From the NCBI GenBank assembly GCA_900556665.1, contig USPX01000094.1, positions 1-7,633 of the forward strand: a DNA stretch of 7,633 bases, in the 5' to 3' direction. This document shows positions 1 to 6,062 of this stretch, in pieces (the stretch's first letter is position 1; every line of letters starts with the position of its first letter). The position numbers and the translations under genes were made by a program. The stretch is from an uncultured Eubacteriales bacterium. Its GTDB lineage: Bacteria; Bacillota_A; Clostridia; Lachnospirales; Cellulosilyticaceae. Under the pieces are notes generated by a model. The model ran no database searches and was not told the DNA's origin. It worked only from the letters and a program-made list of their open reading frames with translations.

Positions 1-1
1 T

Positions 2-1432
2 ACAATTGTTTTTTACGATGCATCTGAGAAGGTTATGACACTTACTGATGCAAAAAATGTTTTAAGATTATATCCAAATAAAGATAAAGCATTATTAAAT
101 GGTAAAAAGGTTGAGGCACAGTATGCCTTAAAGGAGATTGATGGAAAGCTCTATGTACCAACAGATTTATTAAAAGATAGAGCGGGGATAGAGGTTATTC
201 CTGGTGAAGAAAATAAATTATTTATACTTAATGATATAACAAGTGATAAAAAAGTAGGGACTATAAAGCGTATCACCAGTCTTAGAACCCGTCCACTTCA
301 AAAAACAACAGTGCTAAAAAATCTTAAAAAGGGTGAAAAGGTAGTTGTATTTTCTGTAGAAGATGGTTTCGCAAGAGTAAGGAGTGAACAGGGCATTATA
401 GGTTATATTCCTGAAGGTAATATAACAGATGTAATTGATGTAAAAGGAACAGATATAAATGTTTCAGAAAGCTGGCCAAGCAATCCTTTAGGTGAGAAAG
501 TAAAATTAGTGTGGGACCAAATGACTGTACAAACTCCAGGAGATTGGAATAGTACTAAGTATTCAAAGATTACACAAGCTAATGTAATTTCTCCAACTTG
601 GTTCCAATTTGCAGATGCTAAAGGGAACTTAAGTGATTTAGGTAATAAGGCTTATGTAGAGAATGCACATAAAAGAGGTTTAAAGGTTTGGGCATTACTA
701 AGTCATAATTTTACCCAGCCTCAGTTAACAGCAGAAGTACTATCAAGTACAACTAAGAGACAACATGTCATTAATCAGCTTATAGATAAAGCTAAAGTAT
801 ATGGTTATGATGGTGTAAATATTGATATTGAAAATATCCAAACAGAAACAAGCAAAGTATGGGTACAATTTATGAGAGAATTATATCCACAGCTTAAAAA
901 TGCAGGAATTGTAGTGACAGTAGATGTATATATGCCATCTGATTGGTCAAATCATTATGAGCGCGCTAAGATTGCAGATTTATGTGATTACTTCATTGTA
1001 ATGGCATATGATCAACATCATTTAGGTTCGCAGTCAGCTGGATCAGTTGCAGAGATTCCGTGGGTAGAAGAAGGGGTTAAGAAAAACCTTGAAGAAGTAC
1101 CAAATGATAAATTAGTATTAGGTATACCTTTCTATACACGTTTATGGAAAGAGACAGATAGTGGTTTAGAGACACGTTCTTATACAATGAGCGCAGCAGA
1201 AGCTAAAGTGAAAGAATGGGGTGTTACACCTACATTAGATGCACAAAGTGGACAGCTATATGCTGAAAAGCAAGTGGCAGATGGCTTGTATAGGATTTGG
1301 CTTGAAGATAGCGATTCAATAGCTGATAGAATTCAAATCGTAAATACCTATGATTTAGCAGGATATGGAGCATGGAAATTAGGACTTGAAACATTAGATT
1401 GCTGGGAGTCATTAGCACTCTTAAAAAAATAG
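2..1432 (+). CDS. Glycoside hydrolase family 18 protein with SH3 domain, 5'-truncated by window edge
   Basis: The reading frame is open to the left edge, and the first Met codon (35) has no properly spaced ribosome binding site, so the true start lies upstream. Residues below count from that Met. Residues 1-70 resemble the C-terminal part of a copper-amine-oxidase-N-like wall or stalk domain. Residues about 73-133 look like a bacterial SH3 domain (TSLRTRP, GEKVVV, GYIPEG). Residues about 155-465 form a GH18 barrel with the catalytic segment DGVNIDIE at 259-266, where E266 is the expected acid and D264 its partner, followed by MAYD at 323-326. The first Asp of DxDxE is Asn (N262), as in SleL/YaaH-type spore cortex N-acetylglucosaminidases. 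I infer an exported enzyme cleaving peptidoglycan or a related GlcNAc polymer. The signal peptide cannot be seen. It is probably co-transcribed with the amidase gene 65 bases downstream, which fits a role in cortex or wall turnover. Substrate is uncertain: chitinase-like activity is possible. Confidence 0.88.
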   Translation, partial: TIVFYDASEKVMTLTDAKNVLRLYPNKDKALLNGKKVEAQYALKEIDGKLYVPTDLLKDRAGIEVIPGEENKLFILNDITSDKKVGTIKRITSLRTRPLQKTTVLKNLKKGEKVVVFSVEDGFARVRSEQGIIGYIPEGNITDVIDVKGTDINVSESWPSNPLGEKVKLVWDQMTVQTPGDWNSTKYSKITQANVISPTWFQFADAKGNLSDLGNKAYVENAHKRGLKVWALLSHNFTQPQLTAEVLSSTTKRQHVINQLIDKAKVYGYDGVNIDIENIQTETSKVWVQFMRELYPQLKNAGIVVTVDVYMPSDWSNHYERAKIADLCDYFIVMAYDQHHLGSQSAGSVAEIPWVEEGVKKNLEEVPNDKLVLGIPFYTRLWKETDSGLETRSYTMSAAEAKVKEWGVTPTLDAQSGQLYAEKQVADGLYRIWLEDSDSIADRIQIVNTYDLAGYGAWKLGLETLDCWESLALLKK

Positions 1433-1441
1433 ATAGTATAG

Positions 1442-1496
1442 AATTTACCTCATCTTAATAAACTAAAAGGGATAAGTATAAAAGATGAGGTGAATT
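1442..1496 (+). promoter_or_regulatory. Long hairpin occluding the ribosome binding site of the amidase gene
   Basis: The arms 1442-1456 and 1482-1496 pair over 15 bp with a single G-U wobble (1446/1492) around a 25-base loop. The right arm contains GAGGTG (1488-1492 core), the only plausible Shine-Dalgarno for the ATG at 1498, and the left arm carries the complementary ACCTC. No U-run follows, so it is not a classical terminator. Folded, it would block translation initiation of the amidase or partly decouple it from the GH18 gene. Ribosomes finishing the GH18 gene (stop at 1430-1432) end 9 bases before the stem and might help melt it. Pairing is seen directly; the regulatory role is inferred. 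Confidence 0.6.
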
Positions 1497-1497
1497 T

Positions 1498-2196
1498 ATG
1501 CGTCATTATAAGATACCGTTATTAGTTTTAATACTAGCAGTAATTATTTGTGGTGCTTCTTATTTTAAATTTAATAAAATATTTACAAAGGTAGTAGAAA
1601 CAATGGGGAGTGCAACAGCTTCAAAAGTAATTGTAATTGATCCAGGACATGGGGGTTTTGACCCGGGTAAGCCAGGGATTCATGGAGAGGATGAAAAACA
1701 TCTTAATTTACGCATTGCACTTAAGTTAAGGGATTATCTAGAACAGTCAGGTGCCATAGTTGTGATGACGAGAACAACAGATGATGATGTAGATGGGATG
1801 GCAGGCGTAAAACATAAGAGTAAAGACATGGTAGAACGTAAGAAAATGGCCGTTGGTGGGGATGTAGCAGTAAGTATTCATCAAAATTCCTTTTCCCAAC
1901 CAAGTGTAAGAGGTGCTCAAACCTTCTATAGTAAAAAGTCAGAACAAGGGAAGAGTTTAGCTACTTTGATTCAAAAAAGCATCAAAGAAAATACCGATAC
2001 GACTAATAGAAGAGAGGCAAAGAGTAATAATAATTACTATGTTCTAAAAGCTATTGAAATACCATCGGTTATAGTAGAATGTGGTTTTTTAACCAATCCA
2101 GAAGAAGAAGCAAATCTTAATAATGACATTTATCAAGATAAAATAGCTTGGAGTATTTATTTAGGCTTAGTTAAATATTTTGAGAATATGAAGTAG
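1498..2196 (+). CDS. cwlD: N-acetylmuramoyl-L-alanine amidase, CwlD-type (Amidase_3)
   Basis: A 232-residue protein, close to the usual CwlD length. Residues 6-23 are a hydrophobic N-terminal signal or anchor segment, placing the enzyme outside the membrane. The zinc amidase domain runs from about 43 to 228: DPGHGG with H51, E66 as the second ligand, SIHQNS with H128, and the catalytic glutamate E194 in VECGFLTN. All expected Amidase_3 residues are present. CwlD removes the stem peptide from MurNAc in spore cortex so that PdaA can form muramic-delta-lactam, the mark read by germination lytic enzymes. The assignment to CwlD rather than a vegetative amidase rests on size, the membrane anchor without binding repeats, overall similarity to B. 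subtilis CwlD as I remember it, and the neighbouring GH18 gene. The start ATG has AGGTG five bases upstream, inside a strong hairpin. An intrinsic terminator begins at the stop codon, so this is the last gene of its transcript. Confidence 0.87.
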   Translation: MRHYKIPLLVLILAVIICGASYFKFNKIFTKVVETMGSATASKVIVIDPGHGGFDPGKPGIHGEDEKHLNLRIALKLRDYLEQSGAIVVMTRTTDDDVDGMAGVKHKSKDMVERKKMAVGGDVAVSIHQNSFSQPSVRGAQTFYSKKSEQGKSLATLIQKSIKENTDTTNRREAKSNNNYYVLKAIEIPSVIVECGFLTNPEEEANLNNDIYQDKIAWSIYLGLVKYFENMK

Positions 2197-2229
2197 TGAT
2201 TTTAGTGAAGTGCTAAAGTCACTTTTTTT
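2196..2229 (+). terminator. Intrinsic terminator of the GH18-cwlD transcript
   Basis: A 10-bp stem (2196-2205 with 2213-2222, one G-U pair) has a 7-base loop and is followed immediately by seven T residues (2223-2229). It begins on the last base of the cwlD stop codon, so it directly closes the + strand transcript. Confidence 0.85.
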
Positions 2230-2244
2230 ATGTTTTTTAGTAGT

Positions 2245-2285
2245 ACATCAAAAGTGCAGCAACATTTGATGTGACTGCACTTTTG
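2245..2285. terminator. Hairpin with two alternative folds between convergent genes, possible bidirectional terminator
   Basis: A perfect 11-bp stem pairs 2249-2259 with 2275-2285 around a 15-base loop. A competing perfect 8-bp stem pairs 2245-2252 with 2265-2272, and the two share bases and exclude each other. On both strands the main stem closes with CACTTTTG, a short U-run of four, so it could end transcripts from both sides. It lies ten bases past the stop of the regulator gene, which has no other terminator in the window. The U-tract is weak, so the terminator role is only moderately supported. Confidence 0.5.
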
Positions 2286-2294
2286 TATAATCAG

Positions 2295-3629
2295 TTAATC
2301 AAAATTTATTAATAGAGAAATAAGTTTCTCGATATCTTCTATAGGTAGCTGAGAAATAGAAAACCTTAAATAATCACAATAATCTTCTGTAGTAAAGATG
2401 TTGCCAGGTGAAACGATAAAACCGTGCCTTGATAGATATTGATAAAGCGTTTCTTTACTGGTGTGTAATGATTTAATCCAAAAACAAAGCCCACCCTTTA
2501 AATCATTGACGATAAGTTTGCTGGAGAGTGATTTAAGGGATTTAGCTAAGTAGTTGTATTTGTATTGACACTCATTAAACAGTTCTTTTTTTAGTTCTAA
2601 TAAAGTAGGAGAGTCTAGGTAGTAGAGCAAAAGTCTTTCATTAAAAGTGCAATTCATATCATCTGATAAGCGTTTAACAAGTAAGTTTGGTAAAAGGGCA
2701 AAGCTATAATTAAGATAAGGCATATAGAGCTTTGAAAAATGATATAAGAAGATCACTCGGTCCTTAGAATAATGTTCATATAAAGAAAGAGGCGTACTGG
2801 TATTAAAGGCAAATTCATTATAAGTGCCATCTTCTATAATATAGCAATCATACCTAGTAGCTAAATCTATGAGTGCTTTTTTATTTGTCTCAGAATAACA
2901 AATACCTGTAGGATTGTGCAAATTAGGAGAAATAATAATATAAGAAATGGTACCAGTACGTAAATATTTTTCTAGTAAGTTTAGGTCTAGGCCATCTTGA
3001 AGAAGAGGCACTTCATAAATCTTAGCACCTATGGAGCGTAAATAGCACGAAGAAGATAAATCTCTATAGTTTTCAACACAAATACCTGTCTTAGGAGAAA
3101 ACTTAAAAAGTGAAAGTAAAAACTGATCCATAGATTTAATGAGCCTAACTTGGCTAAAGTGTGGATGGACATTAAGGTTTTTGGTGATAAAGTCGCCAAT
3201 ATGCTGTTTTAAAAAATGTCTATTCCGATAAAGTGGGTCTGAAAAGGCTTCCCAACCTTCATTAGTAATAAGATTTGTGGCTAGATTTAAGCAAATAGAA
3301 GGGGGAAAGTGCTCCTTTGAAAAACCTAAGTTGCTACAATAGACATGAGCATTTTTGATAGAAGGAGCAGTAGCTGCTTTTTGAGCAATAGGAACAACAT
3401 AGGTACCCTTACCAATATGTCCTTCTACCAGTCCCTGATTTTCTAGAAGACGATAAGCACTCACTACAGTATCTCTATTAATGGCAAGTTGTTTAGAAAG
3501 ATATCTAATAGCAGGAAGTTTTGTGCCACCTGTTAGTAAATTTGCTTGTATAAGTTTTGCAAGTTCAGAGGCAAGCTGTATGTATAAAGGTGTTGGATCC
3601 GATTTTGAAAGTTGAACTGTATGAAACAT
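2295..3629 (-). CDS. MocR/PdxR-family regulator: GntR winged helix fused to class I aminotransferase fold
   Basis: The frame is open to an ATG at 3641, but that codon overlaps the GGAGG Shine-Dalgarno (3639-3635) serving the ATG at 3629. I therefore start at 3629, giving 444 residues. Residues about 13-79 are a GntR winged helix (PLYIQLASELAKLI, then NRDTVVSAYRLLENQGL and GKGTYVV). Residues about 110-440 are a PLP-dependent aminotransferase fold with HNPTG at 238-242, an acidic ED pair at 266-267, the PLP lysine K300 in HFSK, and R422 in LRFSIS for carboxylate binding. MocR proteins use PLP or a derived aldimine as effector and usually regulate vitamin B6 or amino-compound metabolism, not catalysis. 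The acidic site reads EDGTYNEF rather than the common EDDYxxEF. These regulators are often divergent from a target gene, but here both neighbours run the wrong way for that, so the target is unknown. The family call is firm. Confidence 0.9.
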   Translation of the reverse strand: MFHTVQLSKSDPTPLYIQLASELAKLIQANLLTGGTKLPAIRYLSKQLAINRDTVVSAYRLLENQGLVEGHIGKGTYVVPIAQKAATAPSIKNAHVYCSNLGFSKEHFPPSICLNLATNLITNEGWEAFSDPLYRNRHFLKQHIGDFITKNLNVHPHFSQVRLIKSMDQFLLSLFKFSPKTGICVENYRDLSSSCYLRSIGAKIYEVPLLQDGLDLNLLEKYLRTGTISYIIISPNLHNPTGICYSETNKKALIDLATRYDCYIIEDGTYNEFAFNTSTPLSLYEHYSKDRVIFLYHFSKLYMPYLNYSFALLPNLLVKRLSDDMNCTFNERLLLYYLDSPTLLELKKELFNECQYKYNYLAKSLKSLSSKLIVNDLKGGLCFWIKSLHTSKETLYQYLSRHGFIVSPGNIFTTEDYCDYLRFSISQLPIEDIEKLISLLINFD

Positions 3630-3634
3630 AAAGA

Positions 3635-3639
3635 CCTCC
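3635..3639 (-). promoter_or_regulatory. Shine-Dalgarno GGAGG deciding the MocR gene start
   Basis: GGAGG on the - strand lies five bases before the ATG at 3629. The longer in-frame start at 3641 would place its own ATG against this element and has no separate Shine-Dalgarno at suitable distance. Confidence 0.8.
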
Positions 3640-3663
3640 ATATATAGTAAGACGTATAATATA

Positions 3664-3693
3664 TATATATTAAGAGGAGGCTGAAAATATCAA
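3664..3693 (-). promoter_or_regulatory. Putative promoter of the MocR regulator gene
   Basis: On the - strand TTGATA (3693-3688) is followed after 18 bases by TATATA (3669-3664), within an alternating TA tract at 3655-3672 that also offers TATTAT and other -10 registers. The gap between the upstream gene's terminator and the regulator start contains no other candidate as good. The exact -10 register is ambiguous because of the TA tract. Confidence 0.45.
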
Positions 3694-3709
3694 AGAAATA
3701 AGTGTTTTT

Positions 3710-3761
3710 TGGACAAAATAAAAGACATTGCCACAAAAGTAAAGTTTGGGCAATATCTTTT
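3710..3761 (-). terminator. Intrinsic terminator after the helicase-loader gene
   Basis: On the - strand a 12-bp stem (3760-3749 with 3732-3721, one G-U pair) encloses a 16-base loop and leads into a T-rich stretch, TATTTTG. It sits directly against the stop codon of the ATPase gene (3763-3761), so it ends the DnaD/loader operon and separates it from the regulator gene. Confidence 0.75.
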
Positions 3762-4759
3762 TATTTTTGTGAGTATTTTTTAAGAAGCCTAATATCTTGA
3801 CCGTAGAATTTGAGTGTTGTATAGTTACCAAAAATACGTGAAATGATACGGTCTGAGTAGTAATTACTCCATTCATTAGGTGCTAAGTTTGTAGAAATAA
3901 TTGTAGAAAGTTGATTTAAATAACGCGCATTTAAAACGTCAAAAAACTCACTAATAGAAGGCGCATTAGAGGATTCAGTTCCTAAATCATCAATAATAAG
4001 TAAATCAGTACTTCTAAGTGTTTCTAAGATATCTTTAGAATCATCTCCTAAATCTTCGCGATGAAATCTAGCTTCATCAAATAATTTAAAGAGTTGAGGC
4101 GCTGTAAGATATAAAACAGTATAGCCCTTATCTAAAAGTTCCTTTGCGATACAATTACATAAGAAAGTTTTACCAAGTCCAGCACTACCATAAAAAAGTA
4201 AGTTTCTCTTTTCAAAATCAAACTTCTCAATAAAGCCAACACATATTTGATAAATAAGTGTCATGTTATGGTAAGGTGAATAAGGTTGACCTTCGATTTC
4301 TTCCTTAGAATAATAGTCGATATTAAAGTTAGAAAAATTTTCTATAGATAATATGTTTTTTAAGTTAGATTGTTCATAAGCCATATTAATGAGTCCTTGT
4401 TTGAAACAAGTACAAGTTTTATTACCTACAAAGCCTGTATCCTTACAAATAGGACAATCATATTGGATTTCTAAATAATCTGGTGGGAAGCCAGCTTCAA
4501 CTAAAAGCATTTTCTTGGTAAGTAATAAATCATCAGAATGCTTATGAAAATCTTCTAAAGTAGAACCTGTTTTAGATTTATTAAGCATTTGACGTACTAA
4601 ATTAATGCCTGTTTGACTAAGCTCCTTATCAATGGCTTCGATTTGAGGGACTTTTTTATAAACTTCCGCTGTACGTTTTAAGGAAGCTTGTGTTTTAGCA
4701 GTACGTTTTAAGTCATATTCACGAATAAGACGTTTATATTGTAGTTCTTTTGTATTCAT
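3761..4759 (-). CDS. DnaC/DnaI-type replicative helicase loader, AAA+ ATPase
   Basis: A 332-residue protein. An N-terminal region of about 100 residues precedes a probable zinc site, CPIC at 102-105 with CTC at 116-118. The AAA+ domain has Walker A GSAGLGKT (191-198), Walker B LLIIDD (253-258), a sensor-1 type STN (289-291), and an arginine-finger candidate in DRIISR (303-308). This matches DnaI-type loaders, which bring the hexameric replicative helicase onto DNA at the origin or at stalled forks. IstB-like transposition ATPases share this ATPase fold, but they are shorter and lack the cysteine-containing N-terminal region, and no transposase is present. Its start is one base past the stop of the DnaD-family gene, and its Shine-Dalgarno (GGGAGG) lies within the end of that gene, so translation is probably coupled. 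The pair mirrors the DnaD/DnaB-DnaI partnership of Firmicutes. Confidence 0.9.
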   Translation of the reverse strand: MNTKELQYKRLIREYDLKRTAKTQASLKRTAEVYKKVPQIEAIDKELSQTGINLVRQMLNKSKTGSTLEDFHKHSDDLLLTKKMLLVEAGFPPDYLEIQYDCPICKDTGFVGNKTCTCFKQGLINMAYEQSNLKNILSIENFSNFNIDYYSKEEIEGQPYSPYHNMTLIYQICVGFIEKFDFEKRNLLFYGSAGLGKTFLCNCIAKELLDKGYTVLYLTAPQLFKLFDEARFHREDLGDDSKDILETLRSTDLLIIDDLGTESSNAPSISEFFDVLNARYLNQLSTIISTNLAPNEWSNYYSDRIISRIFGNYTTLKFYGQDIRLLKKYSQK

Positions 4760-4760
4760 G

Positions 4761-5849
4761 TTAACTTCCTCCCTTTAATGTACGTTCAATATACTCACGT
4801 TCAAGTTTTTCAAGTTCATCAAAGTCTCTATTGTGGGTATAGATATTAGTAAATTTCGTAACCTTAGGTGGGGTTGGTTTAGTCACATATTGTCCACTTT
4901 GTGTAATATTTTTTTTACTTTCACGGGCTTTATCTAAAACGATAATATCTTCTAAAGACTTAACGCCATCCTTATACCATGAAGTTAAAATACTATCCGT
5001 ATAATTGAGACTTGGCTTGCTTGTTTGCATAACAGTACGTTTGCAAGCTTCTAAGATAATATCTATATTTAAATTATAAGTTTTAAGCCATTTATCTATA
5101 CATGTACGTTCAACTTCTGTGACATTTGTTTTTGAACAGCCAAGAGCTGATAAGATTTTAAAATAAATTTTGTTTTGAGCCACCTTTTCTTTAGCTTGTG
5201 CTACAGTTAAAATGCCTTCATCAACCCAACTAATTGCCACTTTTTCGATGTAATGCATAGATTTACCAGCACAATTCTCAAGTAAAAACTCAATAAGATC
5301 AAATGGCATATGTAGCCAGTCATAGAAGCTAAATAAGATTTTTTGATCTGTCATTGTCAATAGTCTACCTAGATATTGCTCGGCAATCTTAAAGAGATTT
5401 GTAACTTCTGTTGAATCCTTAACATAAACATTAATCTCTTCTGTACTGTACTCAGGACGAGATTGACTAATGAGTGTTTTACTAAATACAGGTTTAGCTG
5501 CAGATGGTATAGATTCTATAGTAGGAGTTACTTGAGTTTTTGGAACAACTTCAGGTTTATCAAGATAAAATTCAAGATAAAACTCATCATCAGATGTCTC
5601 TTCAAAACAAAGCACCTTCTTCTTATGCCAGTGGCGAAGTGCCTGAAGAAGCTCGGAATAAAGCATATCTAATTTTCTACTTACCTCTTCTAATGAAATA
5701 CGTACGCCTTCAGGATCATGAGAGAGTGCAAATAAATAAAGGTAAACTTTTAAATCTCCGCTGAGTGCCTTTGGCATATAGTCTGTAATAAACCAATAGG
5801 GGATATTGACAGCAGTTTGACTTGAAAGTTTAGATTTGATATATGCCAT
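4761..5849 (-). CDS. DnaD/DnaB-family primosome protein with two DDBH2 domains
   Basis: The frame can extend to an ATG at 5876, but a full AAAGGAGGTG Shine-Dalgarno lies five bases before the ATG at 5849, so I start there (362 residues, MAYIKSK). Residues about 10-100 look like a winged-helix DnaD N-terminal domain (LKVYLYLFALSHDPEGV). A variable, Pro/Ser/Thr-rich linker spans about 100-140. Two DDBH2 domains follow, about 145-225 and 230-310, each with the family signature YxxxIxxxW: YIEKVAISW at 200-208 (Val for Ile) and YTDSILTSW at 283-291. The tail is charged (FDELEKLEREYIERTL). Proteins of this family remodel DNA at the origin and recruit the helicase with its loader, and the loader gene follows directly in the same operon. 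Whether it plays the DnaD or the DnaB role cannot be told from the sequence; two DDBH2 copies is a clostridial pattern. Confidence 0.88.
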   Translation of the reverse strand: MAYIKSKLSSQTAVNIPYWFITDYMPKALSGDLKVYLYLFALSHDPEGVRISLEEVSRKLDMLYSELLQALRHWHKKKVLCFEETSDDEFYLEFYLDKPEVVPKTQVTPTIESIPSAAKPVFSKTLISQSRPEYSTEEINVYVKDSTEVTNLFKIAEQYLGRLLTMTDQKILFSFYDWLHMPFDLIEFLLENCAGKSMHYIEKVAISWVDEGILTVAQAKEKVAQNKIYFKILSALGCSKTNVTEVERTCIDKWLKTYNLNIDIILEACKRTVMQTSKPSLNYTDSILTSWYKDGVKSLEDIIVLDKARESKKNITQSGQYVTKPTPPKVTKFTNIYTHNRDFDELEKLEREYIERTLKGGS

Positions 5850-5854
5850 TAAGA

Positions 5855-5861
5855 CACCTCC
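5855..5861 (-). promoter_or_regulatory. Strong Shine-Dalgarno GGAGGTG deciding the DnaD-family gene start
   Basis: GGAGGTG on the - strand with five bases to the ATG at 5849. It lies inside the codons of the longer possible start (5876), which has no comparable site, so the nine extra residues are probably not translated. Confidence 0.85.
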
Positions 5862-5889
5862 TTTGTTAATAATCATTTTCTGTGTTAGT

Positions 5890-5898
5890 ATTATAGCA
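5890..5898 (-). promoter_or_regulatory. Extended -10 promoter of the DnaD/loader operon
   Basis: The - strand reads TGCTATAAT, a perfect -10 hexamer (5895-5890) with the upstream TG extension, about 40 bases before the DnaD-family start. No good -35 is present: TTATCA at 5920-5915 gives a 19-base spacer. Recognition probably relies on the extended -10. It lies downstream of the murC terminator, so the operon is transcribed independently of murC. Confidence 0.65.
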
Positions 5899-5924
5899 CA
5901 AAACGTAGAAAATATGATAAGAAA

Positions 5925-5986
5925 AATAAAAGAAAAGATAAAGAGGGCCCTATTGTAATAAACTTACTAAAATAGGATACCCTCTT
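5925..5986 (-). terminator. Intrinsic terminator of murC
   Basis: On the - strand a compound hairpin forms: an outer 7-bp stem (5986-5980 with 5947-5941) closes an inner 6-bp stem (5976-5971 with 5954-5949) and a further 4-bp stem (5967-5964 with 5958-5955). A T-rich tail (TATCTTTTCTTTTATTTTTC) follows. It lies about 75 bases past the murC stop. The interval 5987-6062 shows nothing else I can support. Confidence 0.75.
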
Positions 5987-6062
5987 ATATACTGTTACAT
6001 TATATAAATTGATCTATTAGTGTATATATATGTGTACTTATAAGCCCAAAATCAAATAGATA

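Noticed and set aside
1442..1496. Intergenic hairpin as a transcription terminator of the GH18 gene
   Set aside because: The stem is followed by AATTTATG rather than a U-run, and it overlaps the next gene's ribosome binding site.
3671..3690. GAGGAGG on the + strand as a ribosome binding site of an unlisted + strand gene
   Set aside because: No start codon at a suitable distance and no open frame follows; the stretch is within the upstream region of the - strand regulator gene.
3670..3876. Open frame of 68 codons overlapping the end of the helicase-loader gene on the same strand
   Set aside because: It lies largely inside the loader gene and its terminator in another frame, and has no ribosome binding site or recognisable protein features.
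3761..4759. The ATPase as an IstB-type transposition protein
   Set aside because: Length, the cysteine-containing N-terminal region and the coupled DnaD-family gene fit a helicase loader; there is no IstA transposase and no terminal inverted repeat.
5463..5764. Two + strand open frames opposite the DnaD-family gene
   Set aside because: They are antisense to a well-supported coding region, lack ribosome binding sites, and encode low-complexity peptides.
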